A DNA stretch of 64,000 nucleotides from Stygiolobus caldivivus (GTDB lineage: Archaea > Thermoproteota > Thermoprotei_A > Sulfolobales > Sulfolobaceae), in the NCBI RefSeq assembly GCF_019704315.1, contig NZ_AP024597.1, positions 806,001 through 870,000 of the forward strand, written 5' to 3'. Positions 8,817 through 19,018 of the stretch are shown here, piece by piece. The number at the start of each line of letters is the position of its first letter. Within the stretch, counting starts at the first letter, position 1. A program made the position numbers and the translations under genes. A model generated the notes under the pieces. It made no database searches, had not been told where the DNA came from, and saw nothing but the letters and a program-made list of their open reading frames with translations.

Positions 8817-9522
8817 GACGGAACTTGACGGTATCTTAGTCGGAGACTCCTTAGGGATGGTAGTACTTGGGCTGGAGAACACTCTAAAAGTCACGATGGG
8901 TGATATGGCGAGACATGTTGCAGCCGTAGCAAGGGCTAAGCCTAAGCAATTAATAGTAGCAGATATGCCTTTCCTATCTTATGAGGTGTCAACTAACGAC
9001 GCTGTAAAAAATGCAGGCAAATTGGCTAAATACGGTGCTGATTCAGTAAAGCTTGAGGGCGGCGAAGAAATAACGGATGTAATTAGGCATATCGTTAGTG
9101 CAGGTATTCCGGTAATGGGACATATAGGGCTTACTCCTCAAAGGTTTTTAAAACTCGGTGGGTTTAGGACAGTGGGTAAAAGGGAAAGTGAGGCACAACA
9201 GCTACTTAGGGACGCTAAAGCCCTCGAAGAGGCTGGAGTTTTTTCAATAGTGATAGAGAACACATACACTGAGATAGCTAGGAAAATCACAGAGGCCGTA
9301 AATGTGCCAACAATATGCATAGGTGCGGGCCCATATTGTGACGGGCAGATCCTAGTTATCCATGACCTATTGGGTTTTACCGAATTTTCTCCTTATTTCG
9401 CTAAGGCGTATGTTAACTTAAACGAGATAATAGGTAAAGCGGTGGAAGAATACGTAAGCGATGTAAAAAATGGGAAATTCCCTTCTAAGGAAAACTATAA
9501 GGAAATTTCGGATAACCGTTGA
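8713..9522 (+). CDS. panB: 3-methyl-2-oxobutanoate hydroxymethyltransferase (ketopantoate hydroxymethyltransferase)
   Basis: The first committed enzyme of CoA synthesis, adding a hydroxymethyl group from 5,10-methylene-tetrahydropterin to 2-oxoisovalerate. At 269 residues it has the family length and motifs: [12 protein letters not shown] at 19-30, metal-binding GDSLGM with Asp45 and VADMPF with Asp84, LEGGEE at 114-119, GHIGLTPQ at 136-143, and the catalytic Glu in VIENTY near residue 181. The start ATG lies inside the upstream gene. The 3' end converges on the pantothenate-pathway gene on the other strand with a 28-nt overlap. Part of the CoA cluster with the two genes that follow. Confidence 0.95.
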   Translation: MEKVSIRDFLKKKERKEKITMLTAYDYPTARVISKTELDGILVGDSLGMVVLGLENTLKVTMGDMARHVAAVARAKPKQLIVADMPFLSYEVSTNDAVKNAGKLAKYGADSVKLEGGEEITDVIRHIVSAGIPVMGHIGLTPQRFLKLGGFRTVGKRESEAQQLLRDAKALEEAGVFSIVIENTYTEIARKITEAVNVPTICIGAGPYCDGQILVIHDLLGFTEFSPYFAKAYVNLNEIIGKAVEEYVSDVKNGKFPSKENYKEISDNR

Positions 9523-10289
9523 GACAGGAACTTGAGGGACGAAGATAGGACGGCCTTATTGTCGTACTTCTTAAGTGTTTCCTCTAATTCCTCTTTCCTG
9601 AGCTTTTTCATCTCCTTAGCGTATTTTATCAAGAGCGGGAAAGACCTTATTATATTGTCAACGATCGTTATTGACGCAGACCTCGCGGTACGTGAGAGCG
9701 GGTTTAAATCGATAGCTATTACCTTTTTGCCCATCTTAACTAAAGCTTCAGTCCTATCTCCGTCTTCTAGTGCCAATAATACTACGTCAGCAATCAGGAT
9801 CCCTCTAGGGCTTACTCTCCTCCTCTCGCTGAACAGCTCCGGGATCGTTGCTGATGCGTCTTCTCCTACGCCTAGGACCTCTTGTGCGCCCGACTCCTTC
9901 AGGATTTTCTCGATAGCCCTTTCTCTCTCTGGTGTCCTGTAAAATAAGTTGACTTCTATCTTAGCGTTCACTTCTCTTGCTAATTCCACGATCTCTCTGG
10001 GTACCAAAGCAGCCATGTTTCCGTTCACAGAAATTACCGGGTACTTCGCTAGGAGTAATAAAGCTACAGAAGCCCTTATAGCTTCTATCGCAAAGTGTTG
10101 CGTCTTCTCTCCGAACAAGTAATCAAAACACTCACCCCTACCGTGTGCGATCAGACCTTGTGGAGCGACATATCCCTCTTCCACCCCCTCTACTATTTTT
10201 TCCCTAATGACTAGTGACTCCTTTCTAGGGTGGTTTTCCGGGATCAGTGCACTGATACTCCACTTTTTGCTATTTTGTGAGCTATCCAC
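9495..10289 (-). CDS. 4-phosphopantoate--beta-alanine ligase (archaeal phosphopantothenate synthetase)
   Basis: The archaeal enzyme (DUF137) joining 4-phosphopantoate and beta-alanine with ATP to make 4'-phosphopantothenate, replacing bacterial PanC. The diagnostic segment [20 protein letters not shown] lies at about residues 42-61, followed by [10 protein letters not shown] and the later ATP-site region. The start is GTG at 10287-10289, giving 264 residues. Most family members begin nearer [11 protein letters not shown], so the first 15 residues are an extension lying over the last codons of the pantoate kinase gene (46-nt overlap). Co-transcribed with pantoate kinase; convergent with panB. 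Confidence 0.92.
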   Translation of the reverse strand: MDSSQNSKKWSISALIPENHPRKESLVIREKIVEGVEEGYVAPQGLIAHGRGECFDYLFGEKTQHFAIEAIRASVALLLLAKYPVISVNGNMAALVPREIVELAREVNAKIEVNLFYRTPERERAIEKILKESGAQEVLGVGEDASATIPELFSERRRVSPRGILIADVVLLALEDGDRTEALVKMGKKVIAIDLNPLSRTARSASITIVDNIIRSFPLLIKYAKEMKKLRKEELEETLKKYDNKAVLSSSLKFLSQRLSEISL

Positions 10290-11011
10290 TGGGCTTCACA
10301 CTCTCCATATTTAAGTATTAACCCCTTCTTTTTAAAGGAGTGTTCAAATGGCGAAAAGAACCCGAGCTCTTCTGTGAACATCTTAGCCACAGTAAAAAAG
10401 GAACGTAATGTGGGGTCTGAAAGGAACTGTGAGATATACCTTAGGGCGTTAGTGTTATCCTTTAGCAGGACTGACGTGGGGAGATGATCCTGAGGTAGGC
10501 TACACAGTGGTGTGTGATCACTCACGTCAAATACCTCTATTTCACCTATAGTGGGGGCACCAGGTTTCTTCCTATATATTATTCCTCCACCATAATACTC
10601 AGATATGACATCTCCTAAACCGTTTTTCGACACCACGTCACTTTCGTGGGCTGTAAGTAGTGCTTCTTTTAAGCTGGTTAACCCCATTTCGTAAGCTAAG
10701 ACTGAATAGCCTAAACTTATAGCCCCGCTCATCCCGTAACCGTATCCTAAGGGTACTTCAGTATGCACTTCTATTTCTAGTGAGCCTAGCCTCTTGAGCA
10801 CAGAGAGGTTTTCGAAGGCTTTAAGTTCCAGTCTATTCTCTCTCTCACCCTTCTCCACTACATACACTCTGGGCTCTTGACTGATCTTGCCCGAGACGAT
10901 TATTTTAGGTTCAAGTGTTATGGAAAGGCCTATAGAGCCAGACCGTGCTATATCTTTATCATAGATGGGGTACCAGACCCCGGATACGTTTAGGGGGACA
11001 TGAACTTCCAA
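10244..11011 (-). CDS. Pantoate kinase (GHMP family)
   Basis: Phosphorylates pantoate to 4-phosphopantoate, the step before the adjacent synthetase. A 255-residue GHMP kinase with the glycine-rich ATP loop [15 protein letters not shown] at residues 87-101, an N-terminal [12 protein letters not shown] segment and [16 protein letters not shown], typical of the archaeal enzyme. It is the first gene of a two-gene minus-strand operon. Together with panB this gives the full archaeal route from ketopantoate onward, apart from the ketopantoate reductase, which is not in the window. Confidence 0.9.
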   Translation of the reverse strand: MEVHVPLNVSGVWYPIYDKDIARSGSIGLSITLEPKIIVSGKISQEPRVYVVEKGERENRLELKAFENLSVLKRLGSLEIEVHTEVPLGYGYGMSGAISLGYSVLAYEMGLTSLKEALLTAHESDVVSKNGLGDVISEYYGGGIIYRKKPGAPTIGEIEVFDVSDHTPLCSLPQDHLPTSVLLKDNTNALRYISQFLSDPTLRSFFTVAKMFTEELGFFSPFEHSFKKKGLILKYGECEAQWIAHKIAKSGVSVH

Positions 11012-11460
11012 TTCTTCTTCGATACTTACTACTCGGGTTAGTGTTCTTATAATTTTTTACGGGAGTCCCTATAGCTATAAAGTTTTTATTATAAGGTAAT
11101 AAAAAATGTTATTATTACCTGAAATAAAGCAATAAATATTAAAGGGAACTTCTGAGGGAATTGTAAATTAAATGATTTTCTATGTAAACGTCATGTTTAC
11201 TTAGAGGAGGCTAATAAAGATTACAGGAGCTCATAGCTTACTGCATTATAGATTATATCCGATCAGACCCTAAAGGACGAGGTGACTAGTTTAAATGTAA
11301 TAGCACCTTTTGGCTATTATCCCTTCTACAGAGTTAAGGGCGTTATGCACTGAGAGAAATTTGCCCTTTACCCTCAAGGTCTAACTAAGTATAATACACC
11401 TATTAAGCCTCTCATTAAATACTCAAAGTTATATATTTAATTTACAGAGATTAATAAATA
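11012..11460. other. Gene-free interval before the flavin oxidoreductase
   Basis: No intact gene. A short plus-strand open stretch at about 11263-11360 ends with a TGA and is not recognisable. The right end holds the promoter of the next gene. Confidence 0.4.
11429..11440 (+). promoter_or_regulatory. TATA box of oxidoreductase gene
   Basis: TTATATATTTAA centred about 27 nt before the ATG at 11461, the spacing expected for a leaderless archaeal transcript. No Shine-Dalgarno sequence is present. Confidence 0.6.
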
Positions 11461-13758
11461 ATGGTAGTTACAGATGCTTCCTTGTTTAGCAGGGCTCTTA
11501 CTACAGTGGAAATTAAGAAAATAGAGAAATATATGGATAAGGCTCAACAGCAAGTGGTTGTAGGGAGGGGTACGTCTGTAACTGGTGAACTGATAAGGTA
11601 CGCTAATGCTAAATATACGTCCTCCCCAAGAGTCTTAGGTAATGGAAATAAGGTAGAGGAAAATAAAGACCAAAACGGTTCAACAGTTTACAAGTATTTT
11701 AATGTCGCTCCAGGTCTATCTTTTGAGGAATTATTAGCTGAGCTTAAGCCCTCTGGGTTTATACCGGTCTTGTTACCTTTCTACCTGAAAGGTACTGTGG
11801 GGGGTTTTATATCCACTAACGGGTCTGGTTTCGGCAGTTATAAGTTCGGGTTTGTAAGGGGGAAAAAAGAAGTCCACAAGCTGGTTAATACAAGTTTAGC
11901 TGTTTTGATGACTGCAAAATACCCTGAAGTCATAGAAGTAGATAAGGAAAATGAATATGCATGGAGTGCCGTATTAGTAGACGGTAAAGAAAGGTATTAT
12001 ATACCATCATTTTATACTAAATTTTTAGGTATAGAAGGTGGGAGTACTGTAGACTCTTACAATGTTATAAGTGAATTTAATACACAAATAGTAAGGAGTT
12101 TTAAGAGAGACTATTTCCCTTTAATCTTCCTTTATCCCCCAACGTCTAGAGGTAAAATATCTTCGGTACCCAACTACGAGGAGACTCTTACATATGTGAT
12201 AAATTATAATTCTCCTGAGAAATTCTTTGTGAGTATAGGTAACGCTAAGTTTGATGATCTGGAGAAGATATCGGATTTCCTGTTGAAAAATAAGGAAATC
12301 AAACCTTTCCCTTCAAACCGTGAATATACAAACTTAGAGCTTGCGATATTACGCGAGGTTGGTAGGAAGACAAAAGTCCCTAAGCAGTACTCAAAAATAT
12401 CAAAGCTTTATACTGACTCCATTAAATGTATAAACTGCGGGTTATGCCTTGACTCGTGTTTGTCATTCAAGTTAACAAATAACCTACTGTTCTCTCCCCC
12501 TGGTAGGATAGGGAGGATGATATTTGAGGAGACCTCCTTTGAGACGTGTTTCGGGTGTGCCAAGGACGAAGAAGTGTGCCCGGTCAATATACCTATTAGT
12601 GAACTTATGACAGAGGGCTTAAATAGAATCTCGGCAACGTCTAGACCACCAATTGAAGTCTCTAATGTTACATCTGATATTGCATCACTTGAAAAGAAAT
12701 TAAACGAGAGGTATAGGAATAGACCACTTTTCTTGCTGTTTGTAGGGTGTGCAGCTAAATATGATCCAATAGGGCTGAGGGGGTTTTTGCAGTTCCTTTT
12801 AGACAACGGTGACAAGTTACCAGCCCAGTTCTCGCCCAGAGTAAGGCTAGTAGACGGTAGGTGCTGCGGTTTTGACGACTATCTATCAGGAAACGAGGAG
12901 GGTGCAAGGCAAAAAATTATGTCACTAGTTCAGGACAAGAACAATAGTGGGGCTATTAACGTCTATTTCTTATGTCCTGAAGGACTATACGTTTATAACA
13001 AGTTCTCCGACCAGAAAGGTATCTTGGCTTATGAAGTCATAAAAGACAAAGTTCAAGGAAAAATACACGCTGGTTGTTGGGCTAAAAAACTCGGTGTAAA
13101 AGGAGATGACGATGAATGTGCAGGTCTCTCTTTTACTACCTATCAAGGTTCACCTTTCCCCTACTATAAGAAACAAGTAACTACATTGTGCCCGTTCTCT
13201 ACGTGGAAGTTCGGGACCATATCAGTTTATGGCCAATTATATATGGAAAACGTTTCCAGGCAAACAGAAGTAGCTGAAAATGCTGCCGATATAGAAAAGG
13301 AGATATTAGACACAGCCTTACTATCTATCAAGGACGCTTTATTACGGTCTGTAGATGAGATAGCTGAGAAATTGGGTCTATGGAGCTTAGGTGGCGAACA
13401 GTATTTTATCACTATTGCATTCCCAACAGTATCCAAGAATTTTTCTGAGCTATTTAGGTCTAATTTAAAGAATTCCAATAATAAGAACCAGATAGTGAAA
13501 TATCTTGATTCAATAATTAATGACCCAATTATGCTAGAGAGTAAGCTGACACTGGTGACAGACTACCTAAAGAGCCAGAACTATGACGATGTAATTAATG
13601 AAGTCCAAGTAAAGGTTCAGAGCTCGCCAAGACTAGAGTTCTCTTTAACAGAACTAGCTAAATCTGAGGAATTGAAAAAGGCCTTAAGGGAAATTACCAA
13701 AAAGGCTATATCAGCCAGAACTATTGAAAGGGTATTTAAGGACGTATTATACTCATGA
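11461..13758 (+). CDS. FAD-linked oxidase fused to 4Fe-4S and Cys-rich (CCG) domains, GlcD/D-lactate dehydrogenase-like
   Basis: A 765-residue cytoplasmic oxidoreductase. Residues about 33-150 form a PCMH-type FAD-binding region (VVVGRGTSVTGE and later GTVGGFISTNGSGFGSYKFG). A pair of ferredoxin-type clusters follows: CINCGLCLDSC at 323-333 and CFGCAKDEEVCP at 363-374. A heterodisulfide-reductase-like Cys-rich domain comes next (VGCAAK at about 429, RCCGFDD at about 467). The last 150 residues are helical. The family oxidises 2-hydroxyacids such as glycolate or D-lactate and feeds electrons to quinone. It is shorter than usual for fused forms, and the substrate is not determinable. Confidence 0.8.
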   Translation: MVVTDASLFSRALTTVEIKKIEKYMDKAQQQVVVGRGTSVTGELIRYANAKYTSSPRVLGNGNKVEENKDQNGSTVYKYFNVAPGLSFEELLAELKPSGFIPVLLPFYLKGTVGGFISTNGSGFGSYKFGFVRGKKEVHKLVNTSLAVLMTAKYPEVIEVDKENEYAWSAVLVDGKERYYIPSFYTKFLGIEGGSTVDSYNVISEFNTQIVRSFKRDYFPLIFLYPPTSRGKISSVPNYEETLTYVINYNSPEKFFVSIGNAKFDDLEKISDFLLKNKEIKPFPSNREYTNLELAILREVGRKTKVPKQYSKISKLYTDSIKCINCGLCLDSCLSFKLTNNLLFSPPGRIGRMIFEETSFETCFGCAKDEEVCPVNIPISELMTEGLNRISATSRPPIEVSNVTSDIASLEKKLNERYRNRPLFLLFVGCAAKYDPIGLRGFLQFLLDNGDKLPAQFSPRVRLVDGRCCGFDDYLSGNEEGARQKIMSLVQDKNNSGAINVYFLCPEGLYVYNKFSDQKGILAYEVIKDKVQGKIHAGCWAKKLGVKGDDDECAGLSFTTYQGSPFPYYKKQVTTLCPFSTWKFGTISVYGQLYMENVSRQTEVAENAADIEKEILDTALLSIKDALLRSVDEIAEKLGLWSLGGEQYFITIAFPTVSKNFSELFRSNLKNSNNKNQIVKYLDSIINDPIMLESKLTLVTDYLKSQNYDDVINEVQVKVQSSPRLEFSLTELAKSEELKKALREITKKAISARTIERVFKDVLYS

Positions 13759-13778
13759 AATAAACTATTTGGTAAAAG

Positions 13779-13786
13779 TTTTTAAT
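13779..13786 (+). promoter_or_regulatory. TATA-like element before secreted protein gene
   Basis: TTTTTAAT, preceded by GTAAAAG (BRE-like), about 27 nt before the ATG at 13810; suggests a leaderless start. Confidence 0.45.
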
Positions 13787-13809
13787 TTACGTAGGTTTAA
13801 CTACTTCTC

Positions 13810-14670
13810 ATGAAAGTCTTATTCAAATCAATAGTAGTAGTATTAATAGCTGTAGCACTAGTAACGGGTTTTATAATGTTTGAAGTACATGGAGCTACAT
13901 CTAATACCTCGAATAATAAAATGGTGTCTACTACAGACCCCAAGTATGTGGGATCAGTTTACATATATAACGTCTCAGCACTAGACACTTTCATATCTTC
14001 ATATGGTTATAACGTGAGTAACATTACAGACGTATTTGGAGAAGGTGTAGTCCACATAATTGACTCCAATTTCACAAAAGGTACTCTAGGTTATATTCAA
14101 GTGAAAGGTCCTGAAGCATCTTTCATATTTTACGAGCTAAATTCAACTCTAGTTCAACACGGCTTTAAAGAAGGGTCATATAAAAACCTGATATATTACT
14201 ATGCTAATAAGACAGCTGTCGGGTTTGACGGTCACTATATATACTTTGCCCACGATAACGTCTCCACGTCTTATGCTATTAACATGTTAATCTCCCTTTA
14301 CAACTCTCCCAAAGTCTTGCCTACTCCGGTGAGCGGGTTGATCCTGAAAGGCTATATAAAGAACACTTCCTTTGAGGAGTTTGCTAAGGGAGAACAAATA
14401 ATACTTAAGGCTAACTCTACTTCAGCTAACTTCACAAGGCTAGAAAAAGTCTTCCACTTCTTCTTGTTTGAGACTCATAAATACGAAGTCAGCGGACATG
14501 TTATACTTAGGAACTCCACTCAAGTGGTCTACGAGTTGCAAATTACCTACAAAGGGCAGTCTTTATATGCGGTAGTCGGTATAATGAAAGGGAATAACGG
14601 AATTACTTATGGTGATATGATAATATCTCCTCAACAGATAAATTACTCGGAGATATATAACTACATGTGA
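13810..14670 (+). CDS. Membrane-anchored extracytoplasmic protein of unknown function
   Basis: A 286-residue protein with an N-terminal hydrophobic segment (about residues 5-25, IVVVLIAVALVTGFIMF) acting as signal or anchor. The rest is hydrophilic with many Asn-x-Ser/Thr sequons, fitting an outward-facing glycoprotein of an acidophile. No family recognised. The stop TGA overlaps the GTG start of the next gene (GTGA), so it is coupled to the polytopic membrane protein downstream. Probably a substrate-binding or accessory part of a transport unit, by context only. Confidence 0.6.
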   Translation: MKVLFKSIVVVLIAVALVTGFIMFEVHGATSNTSNNKMVSTTDPKYVGSVYIYNVSALDTFISSYGYNVSNITDVFGEGVVHIIDSNFTKGTLGYIQVKGPEASFIFYELNSTLVQHGFKEGSYKNLIYYYANKTAVGFDGHYIYFAHDNVSTSYAINMLISLYNSPKVLPTPVSGLILKGYIKNTSFEEFAKGEQIILKANSTSANFTRLEKVFHFFLFETHKYEVSGHVILRNSTQVVYELQITYKGQSLYAVVGIMKGNNGITYGDMIISPQQINYSEIYNYM

Positions 14671-16016
14671 GAGTTGAGGACATAACACGTTTTTTAGAGA
14701 TCCTAAGGTTTTTTATATTCTCAAGGTTTACTAAGGGTTTCGTATTCCTCACAATAGCTTTTTCCGCTATAATGCTACTATTTTACCTGAGTATAGGTAA
14801 GTTACTTTTTATTTCGGACTTGTTAGACCAACTGAGAGTGAGCGTACTAGAGTTTGTCACTTTCTTTCTCATCTTTAATATCTTCTCCTCCATTGTGCAG
14901 AAAGCTGACTTTGACTTTTTGATAACAGCACCCATGAAGACTTCATATCTGGTCTTGCTCTACCTATTCGGTAGTATCTTCACAGGTGGCGGGTACTTTT
15001 TAGTCCTAAGCGCTATAATGTTCTTCATATATGAACCTCCGTTTTCTTATCTCGCCTTCCTCTCGTTCTCGTTGTTCGGGCTCGGTATTAGCTCTCTGAC
15101 TCTAGCTAAAAACAAGGTCCTCCTTATCCTCTTTTTAGCCCTTATCAGTTGGTTACCGTACTTTCATGTTTACTATACTCCCACTTCGCTGATATTTGGT
15201 AAAATCGTGTACGGTTCGGTGACTTCCGTTTTACTTTCCCTATTCTTATTTTATTATTCAATAACGCGCGCCGACCTCCAGATGTCCGGCTCTAAGGGTA
15301 GGAACAATCAACGAAACCTTATAGACGGTAAACACTCTGTTGTAAGGTATATCTTCTCCACTTATGAGTTTGTTTGGGGGTACGGTTCGACTTTCTCGGG
15401 ACGGAGGCTTTTCTTCTACGTAATACCATATTATAAGGCCATAGCTTTGTCTGGCCTCCTTTCTCTTCTGTACTTCGCTCTGGAGGTCGTACTAAGGCCC
15501 CCTTTTTATACCGGGGTGATAGCACCTAATGTACTCATAGTCTCATTCCTTTCAACTACAGGTCTCTACGCACTATCTCAGGAGAGGCCTTGGTTGACGT
15601 TTCTGTCTATGGACCCCGGCTCTTTATTGGCCAAGAAAATAACCATTAAAAGTGTCCAGACTACACTCCTCTCTATTCCATTCGCTTTGGTGGACGTTAC
15701 GATAGGTAAGGCCGCTATGGGTATATCCTTAATAGGTGGTGTCTTACTAGGTTACCTCCTGACTACATTACTTATGAGTAAGCTAAACCCAATACAGTTC
15801 AGGGGAGAGGTTTATAATTACAGAGCTGGGAGCGGTATGGTGTTTGTGATAATGGCTGACTATTTCGTAATAGCTATGACAGTATTGTTAGGGCTGTTCC
15901 TTATTGCGAGTATAGTGTATTTGCTTATATCAACACTCTTTCTACTGTTTATATTTTCTAGTAAAAAAATGTGGGAAAAAATAGGGTTTAACCTTGTTGA
16001 GAAAGGTTTTCAATAG
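14667..16016 (+). CDS. Polytopic membrane protein resembling an ABC-2 permease
   Basis: A 449-residue protein with about 12 predicted membrane helices, starting at the GTG that overlaps the upstream stop. Residues 80-100 read KADFDFLITAPMKTSYLVLL, which matches the cytoplasmic coupling segment of ABC-2 permeases (…DFLLTSPV.R…). No ATPase gene is adjacent, so the energising subunit would be encoded elsewhere. Alternatively it may be a non-ABC membrane partner of the extracytoplasmic protein upstream. Its end overlaps the convergent MFS gene by 29 nt. Confidence 0.6.
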   Translation: MRVEDITRFLEILRFFIFSRFTKGFVFLTIAFSAIMLLFYLSIGKLLFISDLLDQLRVSVLEFVTFFLIFNIFSSIVQKADFDFLITAPMKTSYLVLLYLFGSIFTGGGYFLVLSAIMFFIYEPPFSYLAFLSFSLFGLGISSLTLAKNKVLLILFLALISWLPYFHVYYTPTSLIFGKIVYGSVTSVLLSLFLFYYSITRADLQMSGSKGRNNQRNLIDGKHSVVRYIFSTYEFVWGYGSTFSGRRLFFYVIPYYKAIALSGLLSLLYFALEVVLRPPFYTGVIAPNVLIVSFLSTTGLYALSQERPWLTFLSMDPGSLLAKKITIKSVQTTLLSIPFALVDVTIGKAAMGISLIGGVLLGYLLTTLLMSKLNPIQFRGEVYNYRAGSGMVFVIMADYFVIAMTVLLGLFLIASIVYLLISTLFLLFIFSSKKMWEKIGFNLVEKGFQ

Positions 16017-17325
16017 CTGTCTCTTCTAGAGGAACTAAGTTAGTATCATATCCCTTGTAGTACCACCAGAATGAGGCTAATGCACCGATGGCCCAGAGGA
16101 CTATGTTGTATACTACATAGTCTATAATACTAATGTTCTCGGTAAGATAAAGTGAGACAGAATATGCGACTATAGGGACTGCCCTTACTAGCCCTATAAA
16201 GAAAGCCCTGTTCTCTGTAGGAAATAGTAAAGGCTCTAATATTGTCCTTGCCCCCCATGCGAATTCGCTAAATAACATATTAAGGGAAAGCAGAGCGTAA
16301 AATACTAACAAGTAAACTCCAGTAATACTTTTCGCAATGGTGACCAGTGCTAAAATCGGGAACATAGTCAGGGTACCGCCTAAGAATGAAGTTAGGACAT
16401 AACTCCTCGACTTAACCTTACTTACGATATAAGTAGCTATTAGACCTGCTAAAGACGTGGCTAGTGAAGCAACGAAGATGATCACCGAGTCATAGAAACT
16501 GTTTGGGAAATAATAGTCTGCTATCGCGTAAGCCATCAGACCGAAAGTCAAGTACTGTGATACTCCAATTGCGACTAGGAAAAGGTACCTATGGATTAGC
16601 GGTATTTTATTTACATTCACGTTCCTGATCTGGACTTTGTCTTCTCCTTTAGTAGTAAGTAATTCAGCGTTCTTATTCGCTTCTTCAATTTCTCCCTTGG
16701 ACATTAACCACCTCACGGACTCGGGCAAAGACAACCTCACCAGAGCTAATACGAGACCCACAGTGATAGCGGATATACCCAGAACCTCCATTACAAAGGT
16801 AGAACTCCCAATAATACTATACGCAATTATTGCTAGAAAAGCAGCTACAGTACCACCTACGTTATCGAAGTTAGGCACTAAAACTAATAGTTTTTCTCTC
16901 CATTTAAGGGGAAAATTTTCTGCAGTATAAGAGAGACCCGTAGGTACTTCTCCTTCCACACCTATATTTGCTAGCAACAGACCTGCTAGGACTAAGGGGA
17001 TAAAAACAGAACTTGAGGAAGAAATATAGTAAGCGGTAAACGATACTACTATCGCACCAATAGTGTATAGGGAGAGAGTTACGTAGAACGTTTTCTTTCT
17101 ACCTAATTTCCTATCTGACAGATAAGGCAGTAGGAGAGTCCCGATCAGGGGGTAAACTGCTGGTAGAGCTAGGTAAATAGGGTTCCCTTTTGCCAGACTG
17201 AATGTGAGAGGTGCTATAGATGTTATTAAACCCCACATAAAGTAACCAAGGCTTAATGAGAGGAATAACTTCCAGTGGTTTACTCCCCACTTAGCCTCGT
17301 CTACTTTTTCAGTTATGTTAGCCAT
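15988..17325 (-). CDS. Major facilitator superfamily transporter
   Basis: A 445-residue, 12-helix transporter. The loop between helices 2 and 3 carries the MFS signature (LSDRKLGRKKTFYVTL at about residues 70-85), and residues 200-212 (RLSLPESVRWLMSKGEIEEA) match the sugar/metabolite-porter motif PESPRWL. This places it near the sugar-porter/organic acid branch. The substrate is not identifiable. Convergent with and overlapping the upstream membrane gene by 29 nt. Confidence 0.85.
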   Translation of the reverse strand: MANITEKVDEAKWGVNHWKLFLSLSLGYFMWGLITSIAPLTFSLAKGNPIYLALPAVYPLIGTLLLPYLSDRKLGRKKTFYVTLSLYTIGAIVVSFTAYYISSSSSVFIPLVLAGLLLANIGVEGEVPTGLSYTAENFPLKWREKLLVLVPNFDNVGGTVAAFLAIIAYSIIGSSTFVMEVLGISAITVGLVLALVRLSLPESVRWLMSKGEIEEANKNAELLTTKGEDKVQIRNVNVNKIPLIHRYLFLVAIGVSQYLTFGLMAYAIADYYFPNSFYDSVIIFVASLATSLAGLIATYIVSKVKSRSYVLTSFLGGTLTMFPILALVTIAKSITGVYLLVFYALLSLNMLFSEFAWGARTILEPLLFPTENRAFFIGLVRAVPIVAYSVSLYLTENISIIDYVVYNIVLWAIGALASFWWYYKGYDTNLVPLEETAIENLSQQG

Positions 17326-17452
17326 GGTGATATTTTAGAATTAAGTAAACTATAAAGTTGCTTATTATCAATTTTGAGCAATTTTTTATGGTACTATTTA
17401 AAAAAATCGAAGTTTTGTACTTTGTACAAGGGTAGGCAGAAGGCGCCCAGTC

Positions 17453-17716
17453 CTAGACCGAGAGGGGTATGCATTCCTTAACTTTCTGGATTAAATACTC
17501 TATTTCTTCCTTCGGCGGTGAAGGGACAAAATACCTCCAACTCTCATCATTTAAGGAGGGAAAAGACATAATTACCCTTTTTACAGTCTCACACTCTTCA
17601 TCGTTTCTCATTAAGCCCGAGTTATCTTTTATGAACTGTTTAAGAAAGCGTAAAGCAGTCAAGGGCTTGCCCATCTTTAGTAAGTTCTCTATCACGTCTA
17701 TCGTTTTAACCACCAA
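17453..17716 (-). CDS. Small hypothetical protein following the APC permease
   Basis: An 87-residue protein, starting at TTG 17716 (GTG 17713 is also possible), that overlaps the 3' end of the amino-acid permease gene by 19 nt. The sequence is helical at the start (IDVIENLLKMGKPLTALRFL) and has a Cys/Glu-rich middle. It has no membrane segment and no recognised domain. The overlap implies translation coupled to the transporter, so it may be a small cytoplasmic partner; that is inference. Confidence 0.55.
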   Translation of the reverse strand: MVVKTIDVIENLLKMGKPLTALRFLKQFIKDNSGLMRNDEECETVKRVIMSFPSLNDESWRYFVPSPPKEEIEYLIQKVKECIPLSV

Positions 17717-18981
17717 TGTATACTACCAATTATGACTCCGGCAATTAATGAAATTATTCCGTAGACAGAGACTTGTGAGACCGGCACCAAGTTGCTGAAA
17801 ATACCGTAACCCATAAGGATCGTGGCAGACACGGATAAGATAAGGTCTGAGATTGTACTTCTGCCTTGAATTTTCTTCGTGAAGAACGGGTATACTGAAG
17901 ACACGATAGTATGTGAAGCATATAGAGTAACCAAGCTCATCTCGGTAGTGACCGTATAAACGGTTAGGTATGAGTTTGTGACCGCGGCTAGAACGTTTAT
18001 TGAGATAAATACCGTGGCCAGTATTAAGATCGAGAGTAACATATCTTTTCTTATCAAACTGTACGTAAGCCTAGATAGTGCAACATAAGCAGCTGTGACT
18101 GAGCCTATTAGGCTGTTTACAGTCAGGAGTAGAAATATTAGTGCATATGTGTTGCCCATGAACTTTTCCGCTATATAAAAGCCTGGGTACTGTGTAACGT
18201 TAAGGAGGTTATGTATACCGGAATTTGAATACCCTACAGACGCTATTTCGAAGTAAGACGCAAAAATTACAGCAATAGCAGCAACACAATAGGCTATTAT
18301 ATATGCTTTCCCCACAGTTTTACCTCTGCCCTTAGCCTCGTATCCTAAGAAGAACGATGCCCCACCCCCAGCTAAAGTGAAGCCTACTGCTAGGGACCCT
18401 GAAAACAGTGCAGAGGGAGACACGCTCGGCAATAGAGGTTTAATTGATAACCCGGTTACAGTGAGGACTTTTATTCCCAGTAAGAGTATGAAAATTATTT
18501 CCAGAGTAGATGTAATAAAAGCGTAGTATAAGGGTGGCCTAATTCCGGTAAGTAATAGTATGGTCAATACTATGGGTATTAGTAGTTCAAAAAAGCTGGG
18601 GTCGACATTAAATTCCGAAGTTATTACGACTCCCGCTAAATAGGTGGAAGCTGAAGAAAGGTATAGTGTATAGCTCATCCAATACAACCAGCCTGAAATT
18701 TTACCGAGTAGTTCGCCCCCTCCACTTCTCGCAAAGTCATAAGTACCTCCCGTAGTAGCAACTACTTTAGAGTACCTATACCCTATCAAGACCCACAAAA
18801 AATAAATGAGGGCCCCTAGGAGACCGGCCAAGAAAGTAGATGCTAGGGAACTCGAAAGGGCGTAGGTGAGGTAGGCCGATACAGACCCCAGCGGGGCTAT
18901 TGAGCTCAGTGATTGGGCATAAACTAGCTCAGGTCTTATCGTCTCTTCTTTCGGCTCGAGCCTCTTGGATAAGCTGTCCAT
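17698..18981 (-). CDS. APC-superfamily amino acid permease
   Basis: A 427-residue membrane transporter with about 12 helices. The N-terminal region SLSSIAPLGSVSAYLTYAL and the ATTGGTYDFARSGGGELLGKISGW segment (about residues 73-96) match the substrate-binding unwound helix region of amino acid/polyamine/organocation permeases. It starts at ATG 18979-18981, 37 nt from the divergent gene at 19019, with back-to-back TATA elements between. The specific amino acid or amine is unknown. Confidence 0.85.
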   Translation of the reverse strand: MDSLSKRLEPKEETIRPELVYAQSLSSIAPLGSVSAYLTYALSSSLASTFLAGLLGALIYFLWVLIGYRYSKVVATTGGTYDFARSGGGELLGKISGWLYWMSYTLYLSSASTYLAGVVITSEFNVDPSFFELLIPIVLTILLLTGIRPPLYYAFITSTLEIIFILLLGIKVLTVTGLSIKPLLPSVSPSALFSGSLAVGFTLAGGGASFFLGYEAKGRGKTVGKAYIIAYCVAAIAVIFASYFEIASVGYSNSGIHNLLNVTQYPGFYIAEKFMGNTYALIFLLLTVNSLIGSVTAAYVALSRLTYSLIRKDMLLSILILATVFISINVLAAVTNSYLTVYTVTTEMSLVTLYASHTIVSSVYPFFTKKIQGRSTISDLILSVSATILMGYGIFSNLVPVSQVSVYGIISLIAGVIIGSIHWWLKR

Positions 18982-19018
18982 ACGATTGCTTTAAATAAGC
19001 CGTATTTAATTTTTAATT

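Noticed and set aside
9532-9942. 136-codon plus-strand open frame
   Set aside because: It is antisense to the well-supported phosphopantothenate synthetase gene and Ser/Leu-rich as antisense frames are.
12408-12815. 135-codon minus-strand frame inside the flavin oxidoreductase
   Set aside because: Antisense shadow of a gene with clear Fe-S and FAD motifs.
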